DNA of 64,000 nucleotides from Brachionus rotundiformis (taxonomy: Eukaryota; Rotifera; Eurotatoria; Ploima; Brachionidae): assembly GCA_016802295.1 (NCBI GenBank), contig JAESIW010000207.1:1626032-1690031 (forward strand). The letters run 5' to 3'. Position 1 is the stretch's first letter. The number at the start of each line of letters is the position of its first letter. The position numbers and the translations under genes are program-made. The notes beneath the pieces are model-generated. The model was not told the DNA's origin, did no database searches, and saw nothing but the letters and a program-made list of their open reading frames with translations. Of this stretch, positions 23,021-35,384 are shown one piece after another.

Positions 23021-26000
23021 TTGATTCGATTGTTTAAAATCTAAATGGGAATTGAATTATTATATAATTTCTAATTGAGTGTCAAGTATCATGCCAGCAA
23101 CCATGCCAGAGCCAAGTGATCAACACGACTCTTGACAACTGTCAAGCTGTTTGATCTCAAAAGCTAAAGTTTAATAATTTAATATGATAAGAATAATCTA
23201 ACATTTTATACACACTTAGTGTGTATACACTTTAATAAATGAAAACAAATGGTTTCAACTTAACAAGTTTGATGGATTATTCAAAAGTCAAGACTTAGTC
23301 TAATTTTAAGTCATAAATTGTCTACTACTAAGTTTAAAATATTAAAAATTAAATTAAAAAGATGAAATATCATTCAGATTAAAATTTTTAATATAAATAT
23401 ATAAATAAAAATATAAATTGAAAAAATAGACCACCTTTTTTTTTTAAATGTTAGACAAAGCCAAGCAATTTTAAAAATAGATAAATATCTTATTTGGAAA
23501 TAAAATTGATCTCTGCTTTATGTACAAAATGTGGTCAAATAAAACACCTGTATGTGTGTTTTAAATGCTTTAAAATAATATTTAATAAAACACTTAAAAC
23601 AAATCTAATTTATTGTTTACGTTGAGAATTAGGAGATTAAAAGATAATATTTGTTTATTTTGTTAAATCGGATTTTTTATGGCCAGAATTTATGCTCAAT
23701 GGACCTAGTTCCAAATCTGGTTTCAATTTATTCATGCTCATGTTACACTCAATCGATACTAATTATCTAATTCGATCCGCACGAGTCTAATTAGTTAAAT
23801 AAAAACTCATTTTTAAAACTAATTTCTTAATTGTTCTCTACAAACATGTGGATTTACTTATTAAAAATTTAACTCCATTACCGGACACAAAATAGGCATT
23901 CGTTCTTGCTGAGTACTCGACCATAACAACCTAAGTGGTCAAAATTTATCTCCAAGATATTTCCACATGAGATTACTTCCAAATCAAAGGCAATAAAACA
24001 GCTCTACTTAAATTTAAAAAACAGTGTCAAAACAAAACTATTTCGCTGATTGTCTTTACTCTCGGGTTTTGTATACCTTTGAAAATTGTCCGAGTCCATC
24101 AATACTTTGATGGTTGTTTATAGAGTGTTTTTAAAGCTTTAATTTATACCCCTACCAAGACATTTAGTAAACCTATTATCCGATAAATGAACCAACATTT
24201 AAATGTTATAATAATTGAATTAAAATTTCCTGATTTTAGAAGTTAATTGTAAAAAAATATGTTTATGATTATCTTTTTTCTTATCTTGTCAAAAAATTGA
24301 ACACATTTTAAAGAAAATCGAATTTTTAACTAGGTCTTGATGTTAATTGACACTTAATAGTATGCTAAAGAGCCTAATTTGGATAAGCATGAATAGTTTT
24401 AAGACTAAAGGGTCTTTTTTTTTAAATTTTAATTGACTGTCATGTAGTGTGGCTAAAAAGGTCATTTTTAAGGTCTTTTTTCTAAATTGGTCACTCGACA
24501 CTATTTTATAGATGTTTGACAAATTTTAAATGACTGATTAATTAATTTTTCTTTAGGCTAAAGTTTCACATTTCCGACTACTGTAAGTCTTATCTATAAA
24601 TTCAAAAGAGACCTTGATCTTTTAATTTCTATTCTTTCATCAAAAGAGCGGTTTTTTTCTAATAAAAAAATTAATTAAAACTCTAAAAGAGTTAAGTAAA
24701 GATTTTTTTTCTCAAATAAAATAAATTCTATATTCTTTATATTCTTAGTTTAAAAATTTGACTTAATTTGATGGTCAAGCATTTGAGAAAGTAAGTCTCG
24801 ATTTGATTCTAGGCAACCGAGTACTTATTATTAAGATATTAAATTGAATTCTTGAATCTTTTTTGTAAAGATATAGTAAATTATTTTTATTTTAATTTAT
24901 CTGGATTTATTTTTTTACCCTTTAGAGTTAGAAAATATATTTTTTGAATTTGCTTAACTTGACCAAAGAACTCTCAAGCTCACCAGTTAATACTTTTAAA
25001 TTCGGCTTTTTAATTTATCTTAATTGTATGAAAAAATATATTTTTAATTGATAGAATGTAATTTGAATGTTTTAATGCAAACAATTGATTTTCGACAGGT
25101 TTTTTATTTAAATCAATTATAAAAGGTTTATTTATTTTCGAATAAATTAACAAGTTATCTATTGTTAAAAAAGCGTGAGAATTTCAATTTTTATGCTTAC
25201 AATATATTTGACTTTGAACTAGTTTAAAATAAAGCTGTGATAAAAAATTCTTTTATAGTTAAAATAGTATATAAATTAGTTCAGTTTGGTGTTATTATAG
25301 ATATCAAAAAATGTGCAAAAAATTATAAGAGATACTGATTTTAAAATTTAAATTGACTTTTTGAGTTGATTCAGAAACTACTAAATCCATTAGTAACCAA
25401 ACTGGTGAATGAACAGAGTAAAGAATCAATATTTAGCTCTAACTTCTTGCTACAATTACCATTCAAAATAAAAAATTTCTTTATTTTTCTTGACTAAAGT
25501 TTATTCAGATTTTTATCAATGATTTTATCACTTTTAAATTTTGAATTATATATTTTGAAGGAGATTTAGATATCGATTCAAAATCAACAAATAAAATTAT
25601 AAATTTCCATTAATATTTTTAATTTTCTTAATTGATTAAAATTAATGTATATTTTTAAGAATCTGTTTAAATATTTTAAATTTAATATTAATTAACATGT
25701 CTTCTTATCAATTTTAAAAGATTTATAATTATCACTATTGCTATTTATATGAAAATCATAAACATAAATAAGTTTTTCTGTAATTCGAAATCAAATTCTT
25801 CCCATTTTAATAAATCAAAATTTACTAAAATAAGATATATTTAAAAAAATACTGCAACATACTTTGCGTATCTTTTTTACTTAAAATAATTTTTCTGATG
25901 TAAATAAGATATAAAAAGTAAAGCATCAATAAGACTTAAAGTGACTTTTGATTTGTTTACCTAAAAAAGAAAACAAAGTTTTTATTTTTGATAAAAAAGA

Positions 26001-27435
26001 TGCAAAAAAGTATTGTTAGCGGTTAGCTTAGGACTGAACTTACACTTTGGCATTGGAAAGAATAGACTGGTTTTAGAAACTTTATTAAACTCAAATCTTT
26101 AGCTATAAATATCAAAAAAATTAATTGCTCAAAATCAAAATATTCCTTCTTATATATCCTTTGAATATCATTTTATTTTCTAAATTGTCTCCAAGTTCCA
26201 ATCAATTATTAGTTATGAATACAGTCTAGTAACTACGAGTTTAGTTTAAATCTAATTCAAGCAACAAGACTAGTCACAAGCTATAACTAGTATGAAAGGT
26301 CCAATTTGACCAGGGATTAGAGTCAGCCTAAGCTTATAGATCCGCCAACAGTATGTTGCAGTATTTTTTAAATATATCTTATTTTAGTAAATTTTGATTT
26401 ATCAAGATAGGGAGAATTTATGTTCTGTTTGTTTTTGAAATTCACAATACCAAAATACTTAAGTTAGGACTATTGAAAAAAAAGTTTAGTTTTGATTTAA
26501 TTTTTCTAATGGAATATTCATGGACATCTCTTTTAAACTACAGAAGTATAGATAAAAAACTAAATTTTCATAATCTATAATTAAAAACTATCAAAAAGTT
26601 AAACGCCAACTGACAGCATTGACATGATCACTTTGAAAAAAAATAAAGCTCATTATAGAAAGATGATTAAGTTTTTAGTAGTTACCATCAATTTTTTTAA
26701 TTCAGTATATGATGGTAGAATCTAAGTTTTTCTCTCAAAATTTATAGCATTTTCTTTTTAAAAAAAATTCTTGTATTCAAATTCAACTTTTAACTTAATC
26801 TAATTTTGTAAAAACCTAAAAACTTTTCAAACTAGAGGGTTTAAACGAAGACTTGCGCCATTCGGACGAAACCTGGGGTCTTCCCCTCAATTATATATAA
26901 AATAAAAAATAAATAAATAAAAATTCTTGTAAACTTTTTAATAAACTGAATAATTAACAAATTAAATATCTTTATTGTTTCTGATCTTCGATAAAAAAAA
27001 CTTCAATAGCCAACTGATTTTATCTTATCTAGATCATTAGACACTGAACTAAATAGCATTTTTTTGTCTAACTTAAAGCGTTGTCCTGTCTGATTTAATA
27101 AGCTTAATTTTAAAATAAAAAGGCTTTCAAATATTTTATTTCTAGATAAATAAAAAAATTATAAATGAAAAAAAAAATAATTCTAGGCATTTTTAAAAAT
27201 CATCGATACATTGATTCATACTGTTATGGTTGAAATCTTGTTTGACAAAAAGGCAATAAAAAATTCGAATTGAAATTTAAATTTTGAAAATTATTTTGAT
27301 AATTTTTCTCTGACCACTTGACTACAGATATTAGTATCTTGAATACGACTAAAACAAAAAATTATTAATTAATAAAATTAAATAAAGTACATTAATAAAA
27401 AAAAACTAAATAGATAAATATCTCATAAATTTGTG
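23021..27435. other. gene-poor 4.4-kb region
   Basis: No coding exon could be supported on either strand. A perfect 10-bp palindrome with a 1-nt spacer (TATACACACT-T-AGTGTGTATA, 23207-23227) lies about 190 bp upstream of the orphan gene. A long inverted repeat lies at 25.8-26.4 kb (listed separately). A moderately GC-richer patch occurs around 23680-24110, and a short GC-rich word string near 26830-26880. These could be regulatory or non-coding RNA sequence. Confidence 0.6.
25793..26420. repeat. long terminal inverted repeat (non-autonomous element or foldback)
   Basis: The segment 25810-25863 (starting AATAAATCAAAATTTACT and ending TACTGCAACATAC) is repeated as its reverse complement at 26351-26403 with about one indel. 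Weaker similarity continues outwards to about 25793 and 26420. The roughly 490-nt centre has no open frame. Imperfect inverted similarity also appears further inside (words like TAGCTTAGG near 26025 and their complement near 26330). This is the structure of a MITE or foldback DNA transposon. Target-site duplications are not clear. Confidence 0.75.
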
Positions 27436-30400
27436 TTACCAAGACACAAATTGAGTGCTTACCGATTTGGATCTATAATTGGGCGATATGGCAACCTGTG
27501 ACGCGTGGCTCGGGTAACCAGAGTCGTATTTGCTTGTGGCAAAAACCGCACTAGAATAAATATTGTTTAAATTTTGATTAATCGAGGACAGTACTCGATC
27601 GTATTGGCTAGGTTGTGTAGCCGACGGTTTGTATGAATTGCCAGCAACTACCGATGAATAAGTTGTGTAGTGAGGTGAACTTGAATTAGTGCTATTAGTT
27701 ATTCTAGATGAAGTGTAATAAGTAGGTGAATTTTGTGAGCCTAAATGATGGCTAGATTTACTACTATTTACACCCGTATAGGTACCGGTCGATGCCGGAA
27801 ATGAATTGTTAATGTTATCGCTATTTGTTATGTTATTCAAAGTTGGCTGACCGTAACTCGACGATCTCAAAAAATAGTATCCATTTATCGAGTTCGGCGT
27901 ATATGTCGATTGCTGTGCTTGACTATCAGTTCAAAATTAGAAGATTTACATTAGATTTGGTTAACTATAGATTGGTTAGTAGGCTACTTAGTATAAAATT
28001 TGCCTATTAAACAGATAAAATTAAATGGCAAGTTAGGTGCTCTAGTTTGGGAAGCAATCAAGTCATTAAAATTGGTTAGTGATCCAATAGGTCGGCACAG
28101 CTTCGACGGTCAATTGGGCCAGTGCGTTAACTCAAAACACGCAGTCAAATGGATACTTGTGTGAGAATTTCATAATTTATTATACATACAATTATTAAAC
28201 ATATTAATTTATATTAATAGTATACAAAAAATAATTAACAATCAAAATATTGAACAACCAAAAAATTATTTTCAAATAATTAAAATTAATTAAAAAAAAG
28301 ATCATTATTAAGATGAAATAAAATAAAAATACAATTAAAAATAATAATAATAAAGTAATAGGCAAATTTTATTAAACATTTTTCATCAAGATCAAGCATT
28401 TTTAATTTAGATGCATATATATATAAATAAATATATATATATATATATGTAATTTTTTTAATTAATTAATTTTTGAATATAAGTTAGCGTATATGGTGAT
28501 CTAAAAGATTGGGATAATAGGTGAATATGGTTAATACCTCTTTGGAATACTTGATCCAACTGCAATTGAGCTATTCATTGAGCTCTGATTTTGGAGAAGA
28601 CGAGTGGAACGACGAACAGGTGTACTCACAGATGATTGCAAGGCTGCCATGGACGGACTCGATTGAGTTGAATGCAAAGCTTAATTAAATAAATTTTAAT
28701 AATTAATTTTATACAATTAAGATAAATAAAATTTTTTCAAAAATTAAAAAAGAGGAAAAAAATTTTTCTAAAATCTAACTTGTATATTTTTTGTTTAGAT
28801 TTTTGGTTGAAGCACTTTTGTTCAAATGATTAGAGGCATTATGGTTTGGAGCCGAGTTGAGAGCGTGCTGGGAAGCCATGAGAGTGGCCCGACGAGCTTC
28901 GGATGCCGAGTAAGTCTGGTTGCTAAGGCCAAAAGATACATTGGTGGCACTTGGTGAATTTTTTGTCTGATGACGCCGATTGGCTTTGATTGCATTGAGT
29001 CTATCGCCTTGAGTGATCGGACCTTGGTCGATATCGAAGCTTTTAGGTCGGGCCAAGTTTACCAAAGATGAAGAAATATTAAAATCGGAGTTGTCTCTAA
29101 TGCCAGTTAGTCTATCCTCTCTTTCTTCTGTTGACTCTTCAGTATCCTCTTCGGTGTCATTGTCAATGGTCAGCTCATTACTATTCTCGTCCAGCTTGAA
29201 TTTGTTTACCTTTTTGTTCGGATTCAGGGCCATTATGGGCGAGTTTATGGCTTTGATGCCGGCCGATTTGTGCTTGGCACGGTACGTGTCACCCTGGGCC
29301 CACAACCACGATTGCTTATCTTCGAGAAAATTCTGCTGTGGACCGATTACACTACCTGGTCGGCATATCCTCAACCAGCCAATGGTCTCGGCGGCCGTAA
29401 ACTTAAAATGCTTCATTATGTAGCAAGCAATCAAGGTTCCTGTTCTACCAAGACCAGCTTTGCAGTGTACGGCAATGGCGCCAGAGCAATTTTCGCTCAA
29501 TTCCAGAAACTTTTTCACTATTTGATCATTTGGCGTCGATCCGTCAATAAAAAATAGGTCCTGATGCTGAAAGCCAGCGTCAACAAATCGTCTAGCGTCG
29601 TACAACTTCTTATTTAAACGAACAATACATTTTACATTATGCTTACGAAAATAGCTAAAGTATGCCTCTGGTGCATGCAATGGATAGCCATTTTCGATTT
29701 TACTTTTGGCATGAGGACCACAAAAGGCCAAAAATTTACCCGGCAGTACCCAGTTCAAGTCGCCGTTCTCCACTTTTTCATAATGCTCGTACTCTTCTAC
29801 ATCGAAATTCTCAAAATTAAAAAATCCATTCAATAATGCCTTTAAAATAAAAATATTTTCAATTAAATAAAATTATTTTTTTTTCTTCTATTAATTATTT
29901 ATAATTAATTGGTATATTTATTAATAAATTTTTGGTTTTTTTTTTTGTTTTGGTAAGTATTGCTTAACCAAAAATAAGTCAATGATAGTGAATCAACTAA
30001 TTTGGGAAGTTGTCTAAATTTTTTTATCATTTTGATAAATCTGATTAACACTAGAAAGCCCGACCTAAAAATGACAAAAATTTAAAAACTAATTTTTAAA
30101 GAAATTATCATAGAATAGCAACATTTTTTTTTGATATTCAATAAAGTCTCCATAAATCTATAAAATAAAATACTGAATATTAAATTCTGTTTCTGCATTC
30201 AAAAGATATTGAGATTTGAAATTTAAAAAAATGGGTCTAAAAAACCCGTCGGGTCTTCTAGTGTTAAGAGCCAACAAATTGACAATAAAATTACTTAATT
30301 TTCTTTTTTTACCTTTTCTAGAGAATTAATTCATAAATCATGTTTAAATTTCAAATGTAAAAAAAAAGATTTTATGATTGTTCTTGCTTTCCTGACTTAT

Positions 30401-31972
30401 AATAATATCCTAAACCATCTTTTCCAGGACCAGACAGATTTAAGCATACATTTTTCTGAACAATATAATTGTAAGATTGTTCATTGAAGCTAAAAATTAA
30501 AATCACTAAGCCAGTGATCATTATAATTAGTTTATAAATTAACTGCTATAAAAACGAAAGAAAATAATTCCAATAAATTAATTTAAAAACCAATAATTTT
30601 TATTTATAGAATTTAATAAAATTATCATTAAAGACAAAAATATATTCGTGAAATAAAAATCCTGCTAATGTATATGAATTTTTTCCGATAGAGGATTTGT
30701 ACCATATCTTGTGATTACTTGGTATTAAATGGCAGATAGTCGAACCAATACACCATCGGCTCTTCTGCAAGCGCTTAGGGCTTACTACCCAACCGTACAA
30801 GTATTAAAAATTAACAAGGAAATCAAGTTAAACGACCCTATACTCCACAAGAAGCGAATAAGAAAAAAATAAATGTATATGAATTGCGGTCAATTTGGTC
30901 AAATAAACCATCAACTTGAAAAAAACTTAGGAAACTTTGACATGTGAAACTTTTTTTTTAAATTTAAAATAATGATAATAATATTTTTTAGATGCAACTA
31001 ATATAATCTACAATTACAGACAATGAAAGTCAATGAGATTTATATCTGTATTTATTGCCATAATTGACTACTCAAATTTTATCAAAAAAAACTGTTTCTC
31101 ATTATATCATTTATATTCAAAATTAAATATAATTTATTTTAAAAAAAATAATTAGATCTAGAAACCAAATAAATCACTAAAAAAGTTCCGAAAAATAAAT
31201 CTGATATTTTGTTAACTTTATTTTGAACAAATTTTATTGTTAGGCTCATAAATGAAAAAAGCTGTGGATTCCAAGCCATAAACGGACACACAATATAAAA
31301 TTAGACCTACCTTGTAGAGACCATTTAGACAATCTAGAAGAGTCAAGTTGTAGGTTGATCCGCTGAAGGACGCGTCTCGGAAGGGCAAAAACGGAGGGTT
31401 CGATCCGCCTACTAAAGGCTTGTACGCTTCTTCTGGAGTCCGTTTTAAATAAATTATCTTAATAAAATATTAAAAAATAATAAGAAAATTTTTATTCATA
31501 AACACACTGCATATGAGGCTATCAGATAGGCGGCATTGGCCCTCTTTCGCTGGTCTACTGAAGTATAATGGACAATTTTTTTGCGCGCCAATGATGCGCT
31601 CTTGAGTTTCTTGTTCAGTCGTATACAATATCTGTACAACATAGCCAAATTAAGTGGCCCAAAGTCGGCATAAAAGCTATATGTACATACACAGACAATA
31701 TACACTAAGTTGGCTAGGGTTAGTTTGATCAAAGCTTACTTTTCATAGACAAGCTCATCGTCTATGGTGAAATAGTGGGTATTTATGGTCGAGCGCGGCT
31801 TTGACCGTAGCGACGCAAAGTACAACCGATCTTAAGATTAAAAATTAAATCTAATTAACCTATGTTTTAATTAAGTATCTAGCTTACCTTTTATAAATTC
31901 GCTTGCGCTGCCAATTAGGTCCTGATCGTCATTGTTCATCGCACCGTTGCTGGATAAAAAATTACTCGTCAT
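27436..31972 (-). CDS. cdc14: dual-specificity protein phosphatase CDC14
   Basis: Seven exons on the minus strand give 726 residues: 31972-31888, 31830-31740, 31676-31508, 31457-31311, 29839-28780, 28679-28538 and 27922-27436. CDC14 is a proline-directed Ser phosphatase acting in mitotic exit, cytokinesis and cilia. The A domain is seen in NFYADFGPLNLAMLYRYC and KKIVHYTSVDQRKRANAA. The catalytic B domain carries HCKAGLGRTG with the nucleophile Cys near residue 290, followed by RICRPGSVIGPQQ; the substrate-facing PYLPFRDAS-like segment is PPFLPFRDAS here. The C-terminal third is Ser/Thr/Asn-rich and disordered, as in vertebrate CDC14A/B. Intron 4 (1.47 kb) holds a piggyBac-type MITE and intron 6 an (AT)n tract. 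The last two exon joins are in phase but in low-complexity sequence, so the tail is less sure than the core. Confidence 0.95.
28420..28449. repeat. (AT)n microsatellite in cdc14 intron
   Basis: Runs of ATATAT interrupted by AAATAA. Simple-sequence repeat only; likely length-polymorphic. Confidence 0.8.
30045..30267. mobile_element. piggyBac-type MITE with TTAA target duplication
   Basis: The 215-bp element 30049-30263 sits between TTAA (30045-30048) and TTAA (30264-30267). Its left end reads CACTAGAAAGCCCGAC, and its right end is the inverted CACTAGAAGACCCGAC (two differences). A TTAA target duplication and a terminus of the form C[AC]CTAGAAAG are hallmarks of the piggyBac superfamily. There is no transposase frame, so it is non-autonomous. 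It lies in intron 4 of cdc14. Confidence 0.88.
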
Positions 31973-34900
31973 TTTCTCCTTGCTGATTAATTGAGCTTAA
32001 CGAACGTTTTTAAAACGAATTTCTAGCAATTCATCTCGAGATCAGGTCAAATAATTTGTCTTAATCTAAAAATAAATTCAATATATTAAAGGTAACCAAG
32101 AAAAACACCAAAAGAGAAATATAAAATTTGTTTCTCTCCTCAATTCGGTTGTTATAGTAAAAATCATATAAATATATATATATTTTTTTTTATATATATA
32201 CATATAAATTTTTATTCTTTATAGGATAATAATTATAATCTTCATAATCAATTTTCCTGCCATGCTGTATTTAAAGATAATAAAGACTTATGAATAATTT
32301 CTATCTTTAAATCAAGTCATGCTTGCCAGAAGGTGAGATATTTTGATGAGCAAATAAATGTGACTTATGACTTAATATTATGTAATTATAAGCAATCAAT
32401 TAAGACACCAGATTTTAAACTTTTCATCAGCATAATCATGTAAATCATGATTTATCCTTTATATAAATCTTAATAAAAAAATAATAACAAATAATTAAAA
32501 CTAATAAACTTTTTAAAAATTTTTAAAATGATAACCACTTAAACTTTTGGGCTGTAGCTCTGACTGACTTTCGTGTCTTTCCTTAACTTTTTGAATAATA
32601 AATATTAATAAAAAAGAAAACACAATTAAAAGTAGATCTAAATTTAATTTTGAAAAAAAAAATTAATAATTTATCTTTATTTTAATATCAATTAATTAAA
32701 TTAACTAGTGAATTTAAAGCCTGTAAAAATACGCTTAAAAATAAGTGTATTAATTTCGCTATTAAAAAACTAATCCTAATTAAGAAATCAAATATTAACC
32801 TTAAAATAATTAAAAAGATTAAAGCTGTAAAATTTAAAATTTTCAAGAAAAAAATTATATTTGATGAAGATGGATTTGAATTAGTTGATAATTGGAAAAA
32901 AACTTTGTTCACCATCAACCTAATAGTTGGAATTAAATAATTAGAAAATGATGCAGGCGATAGTTTTTTTACTCAAAAAATCAATTATCCTAATTGATAA
33001 AGCGAAATGTTTTTTTAATTTTATAACTGTATAATATTAAAAAAATGCTATGAAATTGTTTTTTATTTTGGAAATTAACAAAAAACCTTAACTAAAATAA
33101 TTTTCAACAAGTTAAAACCATGACGTAAGAAATTTGGTGAACAAGAAACTTGGAAAAGTTAAGCTTTTCAGCAGTTAAGATTCTAAAATATTTTAAAAAT
33201 TTTCTTTTGTTCTTTTTATCAAGCTCCATATGCTAATCATTTTTCAATTAAGCCTTAAAGAAGATTATAACTAATAAATGTATTAACCTTTATTTAATTT
33301 TGATAAATAGTTAAATAAAAAGTCGATTAAAAATTTTAAATTTATTTTAAATTTCCATGCTGACATAAATATAGTCCGCTTTATAGTCAACTTTTTTCTA
33401 AATTAGACTTCTATGTTTAGCCATAAATTAAAAGTAAAATATTTGAATAATTATAAAAAAAATAATTGCAGCCTTAAACGTTCATTAATTATATTTTGCT
33501 TAGAAAAATAACCAAACTAATCAAAATCAATAAATCACTTTTCTAATTTATAAAATAAATTACAAGTGTTTAATCAGGCTTATTTATTAAAATTGATTGT
33601 TATCTAATACTTAATATCTCAATTTTGTAAAACATAAATTAGAAAAATATCTTAACAAAATTTTTCTCAGCACTATTAATTTACTAAGCAACCAGGTATT
33701 CAAGTCAAATATCCATACTAATGTGTCTTTTTTTCCAAGACCTAAGCATAATTGTTGCCATGTAACGTTGCTTGAGGAGGTTTGGCATATAGTGTTAACA
33801 ATTGCATCACCTCAAGTACCAACTCAAATTAAAGCAATAATAATTATAGAGAAAATTTTCAAATATTTTGATTAGGATAGATATAAAATGCAATCACATT
33901 TATGAAGATTAGGAATTTGTGACTTAAAAAATTAAAATAAATAATTAAAATTCTGTCTTATAAATTATTTAAATTAAACTGGTAATAAAAGAAAAAAAGC
34001 TAAATTACTTGCTAGGGCGTGTTATTTAGAAAGAATGTGATCTTTTTATTTACCTTACAAAAAATGCTTAATTTGAAAATATAAAAAAAAAACTGTATTA
34101 AAATTCTGAAAATTATAACTGATTCTATATAAGCTTTAAAATTGTAATTTTCAGTGAATTAGAAAATCAGATAAACTAAGCTAAATTACATAACAATTGA
34201 ATATAATAAATGGAAAAAATTGCTAGGTTTTTGTTGGTTTTTTTTTCGTTTTGAGCAAACTTGAATTAACCTGGATATTAGGTAAATAGAGCTAAGTGCG
34301 TAATGAATCGGTAATGAGCTATGGCATATTATTCATTTTAGGTCATTGTTTTGTGTGTACCAAGTTGAAATGCTCAAGTTATTGATTTGATTGTGCGATA
34401 AGTGATTAATAAAAAACTTGAAAATTTAAACAATCCAAGGATAGAAAAATGCCATTTTAGTATGTTGCGAGTGCCTTAATAAAAGATAATTGAAAACATG
34501 CTCCCTAATGATTTTTATCGATTATTATTTGATTAGTTTAATTAAAATATGCACTTATAAAACTATTATTTAACTTTATTTTTTAATAAAAAATTTAAAA
34601 TTATATTAGACAAGTCCCATGAGATGTATATAGAAATTAAAAATAATCTCTTATTACGCAAAAGAGAGCCATTTTAATAAAATCCAACTTTTAGGCTTTT
34701 TAATTAATATCTGGAAGGAAATTTATATGTTGTATGTTTTTAGATAAAAAGAAACTTAATAAAAGAATTTGTTTGATTAAAAAAAAAAGGTGTTTTATTT
34801 TAATATATTCCTTCCTGTCATTAAGACTCAAAAATGGTAATGATGTGATTTTTTATTTGGTTGCTGGCAAAATAAGCTCAGATTTAGAAAGAAAAAAGTT

Positions 34901-35384
34901 GATTTAATTTTTTTGACTTTATTTAAACAAATTGATATTTGTGTTTGTGTCTGTGGATCGAATTGGGGCCAAAAAGACGGACAATACTTTTTGTTGGAAC
35001 TCAGTTGAAAGTAATCCGATATACATGGTTTGGCTAAATTTAAAATGCTAAACTGATAGCCTTCAAGTTTCAAATTATTTTAAAAGGATTCTAATTTCAA
35101 TTAAATTTATCTAAATACTTAAGTGCATTTTTTATCATAATTGCAATTATAGGTAAAATAATTGCAAGAAAAATTATGCTCATATCAAAAAATAAACTAT
35201 TTGAATGCATAAATTTTAAAAATTTTTGTGTTAGTGATAGATTGGAGCATACCTCTTCTTAAAACACAAATTATTGCCTAGTTTTTGGTTGTTATAGAAA
35301 TTAGAAAAAGTTTAGTTTTTATGTCAGTTTGCCTTCAAATTGAAGAAAATTTTCTCTTTTTTATTCAAGTCAAGTCTGAGTACC
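31973..35384. other. gene-poor 3.4-kb region between cdc14 and a zinc-finger gene
   Basis: No coding exon was found. It contains an (AT)n tract near 32164-32210 and a short hairpin candidate at 33766-33825 (listed among findings). As the shared 5' flank of two divergent genes (cdc14 on - and the C2H2 gene on +), it should contain both promoters. The 81-codon frame at 34828-35073 (-) looks spurious. Confidence 0.55.

Noticed and set aside
30600..30800. 66-codon minus-strand frame in cdc14 intron 4, GC-richer than its surroundings
   Set aside because: I checked for a tRNA because of a GGTTCGA-like word, but the T-arm does not pair and no cloverleaf forms. No protein similarity is recognised, so it is not called.
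33766..33825. let-7-like microRNA
   Set aside because: The TGAGG word is followed by AGG rather than TAG, so the let-7 seed is absent. Kept only as a generic hairpin.
34828..35073. 81-codon minus-strand frame upstream of the ten-finger gene
   Set aside because: Low-complexity, no family features, and no neighbouring exon.
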